Part shown: positions 12,475-23,800 of the stretch, piece by piece
Numbering within the stretch: the stretch's first letter is position 1
Layout of the letters: the number at the start of each line of letters is the position of its first letter
NCBI RefSeq assembly: GCF_000003815.2
Contig: NC_049991.1
Coordinates: forward strand, 21,854,609-21,893,435
DNA length: 38,827 nt
Direction of reading: 5' to 3'
Origin: Branchiostoma floridae
Taxonomy: Eukaryota > Chordata > Leptocardii > Amphioxiformes > Branchiostomatidae
Position numbers and translations under genes: made by a program
The notes under the pieces: generated by a model
Told to the model about the DNA's origin: nothing
The model's input: only the letters and a program-made list of their open reading frames with translations
Databases searched by the model: none

Positions 12475-14799
12475 TATTAGTTGCAGAAAGCCTATGGCTA
12501 TTCCACACTTGTTGGGGGGGGGGGGTCCTTAGGTGCTACTGTGTTACCACGCCAGTATTAGTAAGGAAAATCTATTCCTCTTGGTGTCGAACTTTACCTT
12601 TGTAACAAGCAGCTATTTTCACCACAGGAATCCACGCTTTTGATGTGCTCCGTACCGCAAACCAGCAGTACCGAGAAGTGGACTTCTTGGTGATCGAGGC
12701 ACGGCTGCCTGCTGACGGTCAGTCTGACTCTGAGAACTGGTGCAGGGACTACCAGAACCTCTGTCTGGAGCATGGAAGGAGACCAACGGGCTGCGGGAAG
12801 GACTATTCCGGCTTTAATACAGATATTCTCTCAGGTATTTATGAGTAGGAAAAACTCATGACACCAAGAAATGATCATTTAACGTTGCATAGAACATTGG
12901 ACATATATAAACCCGTGTTAAGTGACACATTCTTTTAGGCTCCGTGGATCGGTGATCTAATTGTAAACCTGGGCGCCTGTTATATTTTTATTTTTTTTTA
13001 TTGGTATAATATAAGACAAGACACAGTGGTAAATGAACTCTAGCAAAGCTAATATTAACATTACCACTAGGACATTTGAAACTAAAATAAACAAAGGACA
13101 AAACAATGTGAGATCAAATAAAACAGTAGTACAGCAATGGGATGACGGAACCAACAAATAAATGTATATACATACATACGAGATTTAAGGAAAATGTTCA
13201 ATCAGTTTGAAAACGGTTGTTCTGGAGTATGTATGTCTGTGTAAGCTGCATAATGTGGTTATTTGTTTCTGTTGGTAAAGTGGGTGAACCCCTGAGTAAA
13301 AGTTGGGTTAAGACTGGGTCAGACGTAGTTTTCAAATCAAGGGTTAAAAGGTCTTGAAGGTTGCAGAGAAGGGTTTTTCTAAGTTGGTTGTNNNNNNNNN
13401 NNNNNNNNNNNNNNNNNNNNNNNNNNNNNNNNNNNNNNNNNNNNNNNNNNNNNNNNNNNNNNNNNNNNNNNNNNNNNNNNNNNNNNNNNNNNNNNNNNNN
13501 NNNNNNNNNNNNNNNNNNNNNNNNNNNNNNNNNNNNNNNNNNNNNNNNNNNNNNNNNNNNNNNNNNNNNNNNNNNNNNNNNNNNNNNNNNNNNNNNNNNN
13601 NNNNNNNNNNNNNNNNNNNNNNNNNNNNNNNNNNNNNNNNNNNNNNNNNNNNNNNNNNNNNNNNNNNNNNNNNNNNNNNNNNNNNNNNNNNNNNNNNNNN
13701 NNNNNNNNNNNNNNNNATGGCCTTCTCAGTCGGGGCTGCAGGGAAGAAGGGTTTCGGCTTTACAGTTGTGGCTTCGACCCACCTTGCCATCGTGATATAA
13801 ACTACAGTCCCTACAGTCTGTACAGTCAGCAGTCAAAAAACAGGAACGATATTGTGTGGACCGTGTGCGCAGGCGCAGTAGGTAAGTAATTGGCACTGGT
13901 GTCTTGATCAAGAAATGTATTCAAGGATTGCTCACTATCAAAAATCGATTTGTGTCATTTCTACGTCCATCTACAATGGACGTATTGCTTTTGGAGTAGC
14001 AGTGTGTTTTCTCGTGTGTGTTGGTATGCCCGTTTATGTGCGTGTGTATGTGTTCTCTCTCTGTATTTGTGTTTCTGGATGTATGTGCTCAGCATAACGT
14101 TGGAACCTGGAATGATGGTAATTATATTTTGGATGTGGATAGGGACAAAGTTAGAAAGACAAAGTTTAAGGTCAATTTTTTAGCAAATATTAGCCTTTTC
14201 ACGATTTAAAATTCCAGATCAAATAGGATACAGATCGAGAAGGATACACATCTGTAATGTGATGTAACTGTGCTCTTTACTCTCTGCAGGCAATAATCCA
14301 TGTGCTTCAGGGAACGCCGGCTGTGCCCATGTATGCGTCCACACGCAGAGCGGCTACAGGTGCATCTGCCGACAGGGCTTCTCATTAATGGTGGATGATC
14401 ATGGTTGTGAAGGTGAGAAACCAGGCCACTGTGATGTTCAATTGATTGCATGGATGGCATCCGCGCTGATCCATTTTTCGCCCCCCCCCCCAAGGTTTTC
14501 AACCATACTGTTAAACGTACATATGAGCAAATTTATGCCATAGATTACAAAAATAATATTTCTAATGATATTTGTAATTGCACACGTAGCGTACCGACGT
14601 CAATGACGTCAAGTCCAAGGTGGAAGAAGAAGATGTGAAAGAACAAAAATGAAGAATCTCTTGTTCGATTTTTTTTGTCCCCGGGATGCCATCTCTCTCT
14701 CTCTATCTCTCTCTCTCTCTCTCTCTGACGCACTAAATTGTGAATATTTTTCAAGATGGTCTCGATTCGACTGCACATAGTATGTGACATACTATATTA

Positions 14800-14869
<70 letters not shown>

Positions 14870-17800
14870 AATCAGCCTGGCCTAATGCGAGTAACAGCTC
14901 TATGACCTAATCTCCTATCCTTTGTGTTGAAGAGTGCGGCCACTGCCAGGGCGGGGGTGTAAACTGTGACACGGTAACGGGGATCTGCTCGGCTGGCTGT
15001 CAGGACGGATGGAAAACTCAGTACTGCAAGGAAAGTATGTTGTTTTGTTATTATACATTTCTTTCTCCCTCTAGTGACACTCCGTTTTGTAGCGGAGAGG
15101 TTAGTCGCATATTCACATGCACTGGTCTCAGCTTTTGCATCAGATATAAATAACACACACGGAACGGCCCATAGGCTGGTGATATCTGGTACTCACCGAC
15201 GGGGACTTGTTAAACTTTAAAATTAATGCGCAATATTTACAATTGGCATGCTGTGGAAGGAACAACCCTGTTGGGAGTCCCCGTCCGGGCTGTTTTCCAG
15301 CCGATCATTCATATACACCTGATTGCTAGTGCAATACATGTGTAGTATACGATTACATCTGTGCAATAGATAAGTGTGACGTATATGATTGAAATGCTGA
15401 AAGGCTGATGCATAGCGCACTTTTTTTAACCTTGCGCCGTACGGATCTCTGTTTGACTGTTCGACCGGGATAGCTTTTTAACCTTTATCTTGTATTCGTG
15501 TGAAATATAGATGCTGTTGTACACAGACCCGGTGCATACATGTCTAGTTTCAGTAGTTAATTTTGTTTTTCTTTATGCTACTAGCTATCTAATAATAGAT
15601 GCAGATGCTTATTATTCATCCTAAATATTATCCTCCCGCAGTTGTGGATCCACCCGTGAACCTGACCGTCACTGACGTCACGGATGAAGGGTTCAACGTC
15701 ACCTGGTCTCCGTCCCCTGACCCTGACCTTCAGGGGTACCACTTGGTGGTGTCCGAGATGGACATGGTGACAGCTGTCAATCAGAGCACGAATCAGACGT
15801 GGCTCCAGGTGGCGGGACTGACGCGGGAAACTGATTACGTCATCAGGGTGACGGTTTTGGTCCTGTCTGATGGCCGCTTGTCAGTGAGCAACGCGACAAC
15901 TGTGGAAGCAACCACAAGTAAGGAACGACTATTTCTGATTCTTGAATACAACAAAACTTAGGTCGTCAACACACCCAAATGCAGTTCTAAGTTTCATTAT
16001 CAATTGCTAAAGAATTTGATGGGTCAAAGCTATGACTATGAAGTATCATGCGCAGGCATGTGCAGAAACAATAATTGTGGTTTGCAATATGATAAAAGGA
16101 AAAGCAGATTGTAGTCTGGGTTATCCTTCTTAAAATCATTAAGTTGCAAGCACTAATTTTGACCGGGAACTTTTCAGTCATGAGCTCCGCTACAGACCTG
16201 CAGTTCGTTAACGTAACCGAGACGACGTCCATGCTGAGGTTCACCTGGGTGCCTCCTGACGCGGTCGTGATCGGATACCGCGTCATGTACGGACAGGGGG
16301 AGGCAATAGAACAGCTCAGCCCCTCCCCGGGCCCAGCAGGCAGATCTGCTGTGATTGAGGGACTTCAGGCAGGCGTTTTGTACAAGGTGGAGATCATCAC
16401 CATCGGAGTTCGCTTTGAGAGTCTGTCTCTAGTCGGGCATAATGCGACTGGTGAGTTTATAAATTTCATAATGTTTCTGATTTAGATATTTAAGAGTACT
16501 GACTATACCGCACGGTTCTCTTGCAAGATTCTGCGCCCAACGTATGTGAGTCCAAATCTTTGTTCAATTTGCTGTTTTTCTCATGTGTGAATCCTTAATA
16601 CTGATTATTTAAGTGACAGCTGACCATCAGACGTCTCTTTATTACATCACAAGAGCTTTAGCTGCAAAATGTTCAATGGTGAGATTGTTGGAAAACACAG
16701 CTTTGCAACTCACAAAACTAAAAAAAAACTTTTTAGAGCTTAGGTTTGTTTGAGTTGTGCTCCATTCTCTTTTTAGAGCCCGACGAATGTGCGACAGTGA
16801 ACGGCTGGTGTGACCAGATCTGTGCCAACGTCCCGGGCAGCTACAGATGTTTCTGTCGTCAGGGCTTCGCGCTGATGGCGGACGCCCACGGCTGTGGAGG
16901 TAAGGAATTGTTACATTACGTGGCGTCGCTTGTGGCGTAACTGGCAGAGCATTCGAATCGGAATCTAGAGGTCCCGAGTTCGATACTCGCCGTGCCCCTG
17001 ACGTTGTGCCCTTGGGACAGGCATCTTACACGACCTTCCTCACTTCACCCAGGTGTAAATTGGGTACCTGACTTCCGTACGAAAAGACTACCTTTACCTT
17101 CTGTCTGTACCGTGTATCTTGTATAGAAAGTTGGCATAGTTTCAATATCATATTGTTGTATTATGTCCCCCTTTTCCAGTGTGTGGCCACTGCCAGGGTG
17201 GGGAAGTCAACTGTGACCCGATGTCAGGTGTCTGCTCGGCTGGGTGTCAGGATGGGTGGAAAACACAGATTTGCAATCAAGGTATGCCCTATGACACGTC
17301 ACTAATGGATTTTCAAATAAAGTCATAAAGGTATTTTTTGAAGATCTTATTGAAAAGGAGAGAGACAATAATGCCCCATACGTTCTTTGATCCGTGGTAT
17401 TGCACATGCATGTGTCATCTGTGGTTATGCAAATTGGGGAGAAAACGTCACTGGAGAAGCTGGTTTGAAATAGAAAAGGGACGATCTCTATTTTCAATAT
17501 TTCCTTCTTTTAACTATACCCCCCCCCCCTGCAGCTGTGGATCCGCCAATCAACCTAGTCATCTCTGACGTCACGGATAAAGAGCTCAAGATCACGTGGT
17601 CTCCGTCACCTGACCACGACCTTCATGGATACCGTGTTGCCGTGTCGCAGCTAGGCATGGCGACAGCTGTCAATCATTACACGGATCAGACGTCATTTCC
17701 GGTGTTGGACCTGTCACCGGATTCGGATTACGTCGTTGCTGTGACGTCACTGTTCCTGACGGATGGCTGGTGGTCACAAAGCGAGACGGTGGTTATACAC

Positions 17801-20800
17801 GCATCAACAGGTATGGAGAGCGCTACTTCAGGTCAACATTGACATTTCAAAACCAGACCTTAAACATCCTATACAAAAAAGCCTTTGTATTATTGTTGTT
17901 GGATGGCCAATAGGTTAGAAATTTAAGAATCTGGGTAGACTTAATTTTGTTGAGAGTGTTTTAAACCTTTGGACTATAGAAATATACTCTGCAGAACAAT
18001 TAGTACTAACACCATACCACTAATAAAGGGAAGAAAAAAGAGATTGAAATCTTTTATAGCCATGCTAAATCAAACAGAAATTTTTATTGAATATCAATTT
18101 CAGAGATGAGCTCCGCCACAGACCTGCAGTTCACGGAAGTGACCGAATCCACGCTGGGGTTCACCTGGGTTCCTCCTGATGCGGTCGTGACCGGATACCG
18201 CGTCATGTACGGACTGGAGGAGGCGACAGAACAGCTCAGCCCCTCCCCGGGTCCAGCAGACAGATCTGCTGTGATTGAGGGGCTTCAGGCAGGCGTTTTG
18301 TACAAGGTGGAGATCATCACCATCGGGGTTCGCTTTGTGAGTCTGCCTCTTGTCGGGCATAATGCGACTGGTGAGTATATACAAATTGCGGTATCAAGTA
18401 AGACAACTAAAGGGCGATTTTAATAGATTACATATCTTGTCCATGAGATGAGTCCATGAGATGATACCGTTTCACGTAATTCCAATGTCTTAAACTGTTT
18501 GACTATATGTAAAGTTACAGCTATTTCCATCTAGAGGCATAGAGGACTTCGTGATAAAATGGTACGAAAGAAGCTGTAATATGAAATGAAGTTTTAGATA
18601 TCAAATCACCAAATATTGTAGTGTCGTGGCAAAACTTCCCCAACTTTTAGGTCTAAACTGCACGTTTTGTCGTGGCAAATGATATTTCATACGAATATAG
18701 AACATCATCCAATAACCATAAATAAAAGACGAACTGAATTATGTAAGTACACAGCCATGACTAGTAGTTTCAAGAATATTCTGTGATTTATTCCTAAATA
18801 CTAAAATGACAGTTAACGACTATTCTTGTCTGTGCATTTTTCAGAGATGAGCTCCGCCACAGACCTGCAGTTCACGGAAGTGACCGAATCCACGCTGGGG
18901 TTCACCTGGGTTCCTCCTGATGCGGTCGTGACCGGATACCGCGTCATGTACGGACAGGGGGAGGCAATAGAACAGCTCAGCCCCTCACCGGGCTCAGCAG
19001 ACAGATCTGCTGTGATTGAGGGACTTCAGGCAGGCACCACGTACAAGGTGGAGATCATCACCATCGGGGTTCAACGAGAGAGCCCGCCTCTAGTCGGGTA
19101 CAATATAACTGGTGCGTACATGATCTATTAAAAAGTTTATAGTGTTCAAGTAAATATTCCAGTACCTTAGACACGTTGTCCTTGTCTACGTACTATCGCA
19201 TTGTCACCCCTTGCTGCACTTAGTACCCGGGTTTACGTAGAACCATCAAGTTCAGTTTAGTTCATCCTCTGAGAGGTGACATCTTAGCCCTTGTGTTTAT
19301 TCCAGAATACCCAGTGATGTCAACGAGTTCAACCTTAACCGCTGCTTCTACTAACCGAACAAGTCTGATGACAACGTTTTTCATCAGCCATGTGACTGCA
19401 ACCACACCAGCAAAAACAATGGAAACTACATCCACCCGGGGGCCGCTGGATGTCGGTAACTTACTATCAGGGGAAATTTTGTTTTGTTTGTTTGTTTGTT
19501 TGTGCCTTTTCGTGGAAGACAAGTTGTGAAGAGTGTCAGAGTTTAATAAGTTTCCGTTAGTGAAAGCAAAGTTTTCATTTCCTTGATACATCGTATCAGG
19601 TGAATCATGTAAGGCTATGAGCTTCTTCTTAAACATAAGATTTCAAACTGGGTCATGGTGCATTTGACTGATTGATCATTGTTACGTAGATCGAGACCAA
19701 TCGGATGAAGACCAATCAGACGACTCCATGGCTACGTCTACATCTGGAGCTAACACAAAAGGTGAGGGTATTGGCCTGTCGAGAATATCTAAATGCATTG
19801 CAATACGTAAAACCGCTGTCATTTCAGTAACGATTGGGTTAAGTTCTACTATGGCGTTAAGAACGCTAGTACGCACTTTAACACGGTCCCTTTGTCTTTT
19901 CTGTGCAGAAATAAAGCGGACCAGCACAGTCTGGCCTGGAAGCAGCAGAAGTACGACAGCTGACCAGGTTTGCGCTAAAGATGATTGTACTCGTATGGGG
20001 AAATCTTTAACTCTGTGCAGCTTAAATAGAGTATTTGTATAAAGTATTAGTCTGCTTACTGGCGTAAGGAGCGGTGTCGGATGAAAACCGCAAATTTCGG
20101 ATTTTTTTTCTATTTGCTTTTGGACAGACGAGGACGATGTGGCACTGAACTCAAGTTTTGTAACTTATATTAACAATGCCACATACACGGTACAGACAGA
20201 AGGAAAGTCGTGTAAAGTGCCTTTCCCAAGGACACAACGTCGGGGGCATGGTGGGAATCGAACTCAGAACCCATAGATTCCGAGCCGAACGCTCTACCAG
20301 TTACGCCACGCCCGACGCCACAAATTTCGGATTTGACAGGAGTCTGAGATCCCAGAAAAGATGCTGAGGCTTGCGTCTGTTGGTGGATGTCTGAAAGGAC
20401 AAGTGATAATGACATCATTGATACACAACATGACTTCAGCATTTACATAGTACTTATGTCTATATATGCACACCTGAGAGTGAATCGTACAAGAATAAGA
20501 TTTTTATCATTTATTGTTGAAATGAATTATAGCAATTTTACATTTTTATGGTGGTCAATATTTTCACAATTATTCTGAATGTTACAGCTGTATTGAAATG
20601 CTTCAAACATCATGGGAATCCCGATTTCTTTGTTCAGCTATCCTCCTTGAACGATTTAAAGAAACACTGCCCCAGTGAAAGCTACTGGAGGGTTAAAATC
20701 CATATTGATCATTCCTTATTTAAAGCGCTATTAGCGGCAAAACAATCAAGACCCTAGCATGTCCAGGCAAAAGATACCCAAACCGGAAATTCTACTGCAG

Positions 20801-23800
20801 TACTAAAGTCACAAGGCGTCCAACATCTCCATTCACTTTGTCTTTCACCACCTGCGTATGGCTACATTCCAAATGTCATTGCAATCTATCCAAATGTACT
20901 TAACTAAGCCATGAACGCAAATATCCTGAAACACAAACACACACTCACAAACACAAGCACAGATTCAGATCCCGAACATGTCTTCCTTTTATGGTGGTAA
21001 TTACAAGAGAAAATGAGGAGGGTACACATGTTCTTTGTAGTAATTTATTTATTTTTCCTGTGACCTACCCCCCTCCCTCCACTGGACCTCTGGGAAGAGC
21101 GGCTAAGGCCGACAGGGCTATGCCAGTTTAAATAAAGGTTATTGATTGATTGCGTTTGCCTTTTAGGCACTAGGCAATGGTCTGGACGAAATCTTCGCAG
21201 AGTCTGTCTCTCCTGATCCACACGACGTGCTGCAGAGGCTGGCTCAGGTTGGTCACGTCCAGGACTTGTTGGCATTACAGACAAGCCTGTCTATAGCGGC
21301 CACTCAAGGGTACTGGAGAAATGTGACCGCTATAGACAGGTGGACACTATAGAGAAAATGCTGATGAATTGACCACAAGCACTAAGCTGCACATGATTTC
21401 AGTACCCACTGATCTTTCTCGCCGAGTAACTTAATCTTGATTTTCTCAAAATTCAACTGACCCTGCCAGAGTCAAATCTGCCGTAAGGTTACCACGTTCA
21501 AGTGGCCATTCTTCAAGTCTGAAGACGTTGGTATCATCTGGTAGAGATTATATAAATCATTATATTTTGAATGTTGATGGCAAAATGTTGTGGCGTTTTA
21601 TTTAATCTGGATAGTGAGAAAAGAATTTAGAAGCATGTACATTTATTTGAGAATATGTTATTGTGTCTGACGAAAACATTTTGTTCAAAACCAGAACATT
21701 GTAGAAGACGATAGAGGCGTTGATGGAACGGAGAAGCCGACAACATCTGCTGAAGAAAGGGCAGAGGTAAGCAATTTTTACTAACTGGAGATCTTTGAAC
21801 CTTCCGTTGTTTTTGTTAGACTCTTTATTAAAAACCATGGAGACGAACTGTTTTTCTTGGAATATGGATCAGTGATGTTCTTGTTATCCAAATGTTGTTG
21901 TAGATTTGTAGGAAGGCACTCAAGAGGTTGGGATCTGAAACGGGAAGAGCCGAGACGCCTGATCGTCTGCAGGTCATCTCTGAGTTAACATCACTCGTCA
22001 TCATCAACTGCCCCGAAATCCCTCAAGAGAACGCCTTAAAGGTACAGACGAGGAATGAATCGCAGCAGTTTCATGATTATTGCTTTTTATTCTTTTTATC
22101 TACTTTATATTCACCACACATTGCATAAAGAGTAATGGCATCTTGCTACGATGATGTTCTTTTGCTGTGTGTCGGTGATTTTACTTCATTTTGTTTATGT
22201 CTTATAATCTATGCTGCTACATTTTCAGACTGCATTTTAAAATCAAGCAATCCTATTGATTGTGCATTTATGTCTTTCTGTAGAACACTGCACTAGATGT
22301 TCTGCAGTCCATCACCAGCAAACTGGACAAAGTGGACATGTCTGACCCGTCCACTGTGGAGTCTGTGGGGGGGTGTAAGTACTAACTACATCATTTCCAC
22401 ATGGAGAGGGGTCTTCTCATGTCTGCTTGTCTGGTCCTCTGCAACTCTGCAACAGACCTGAGTCAGCCTACAGATGTTTAGCCACAGTCGACGCTGTAGG
22501 GCTGATATCAATTAGGAGTTTTATCATGGTCAATATTGACCGAAGGAGGCCATGTATATTGTCTAGTCCATTTCATTCCCGTTTTTGAGACACTTTGAAT
22601 ACTAAAAGCTGGTATATTTGGCAGCTCTGGCCGAGTCTGTTGGCACTTTGTAATGTTGATGACTTGCATAACAGTCCTTCTGACTCCTTTGTCAGCTCTG
22701 GTGGAGTCCGTTGATGCCCTGCTATATGAACCAGAACCGGATGTAGACGAGCATGACGGGAATCTACAGTCCGAGGACGACAGTGTCTCCCCGGAGGAGT
22801 GCGCTCAAAAAGCGAAACAGGAGGAGGAAGAAAAACGAGCTGAGGTAAAAATATTTTTTCTTTTTATTCGTGGCTTCAATTGGTTCCCTCTAACCTAACA
22901 CCATTTAATACTCACTTTTCGTTTTCTTGACATAATTTTATCTTATCTATCTCCCACATCTATTGTCCCAAAACCAATCGCACCTTCCTTCTATGTCGAT
23001 TAATGCCGTTGCAAGGTGTTTTGTTTCACATACCAGTTCAGTTCTCTCTGTAATCGGACGACGGCTTGACTCGTTTACGCGTGTACATTCATTTTATCTC
23101 CCGTCAGATTGCTTTTGCAAACCATTTTTACTTTTGTATTACTTGACGGTTTCCTCTGTGTCAGAGGGAAGCATTTCAATTACCAGTTAAATTATGAACA
23201 CACGGGAAATATTACAATTATTGGTAAGAATTTAAGTTTTATTTTGGTCAATTTCAGAAAAAGGTAGTCGTCCGGAAGAGCCGGCAGGTCCTGGATGACC
23301 TGTTCAACGCCATCACCGCCCCCATGCGGCCCGGCGGCCCGCCGGTAACCATCAGGAGGGGCGGCGTGACGCTGCGGTCCCAGAAGCTTCACGGCGGGAA
23401 GTCCGGGAGCCAGGTGGTGCAGACGGAGGAGGGGGGTTCCTGTTCCCGTCCCAAACCGCGCTTTTCCCGGAACACCCACCTCACAACGTCACTGTCAAGG
23501 TGTGTACCGTACCCTTCTTTTTGCACTCGGTTTTTTTCCTCAGTGACGTTGGTGCGGCGTAGGTGTTAGAGCGTTCGGCTCGGGATCGAAAGGTCCTGAG
23601 TTCGATACCCACCGTGCCCCGTAGTTGTGCCCTTAGGGAAAGGCACTTTACAAGACTTTCCCTTACGGTGTACGCCCACTGAGCCTCTTCCGCTAACCCG
23701 TCTAATAGTGTGCCAAAAGCACAATACGGATTTGGTTCGTCGATGTGCCAACATCTGCACATTGACTTCCACCAAAAACGTTAATTTTTTTCTTGATCTC

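Noticed and set aside
11969-12508. 179-residue minus-strand reading frame, almost all Met
   Set aside because: It is the antisense of the CAT trinucleotide array; no other content and it sits in an intron.
13344-13800. Reading frames of 144-148 residues over the N run
   Set aside because: They exist only because N is treated as open; the real coding exon is in another frame after the gap.
16912-16990. A tRNA gene
   Set aside because: A and B boxes are present but no matching acceptor stem; the same sequence with the same non-tRNA body occurs at several places, so it is a SINE.
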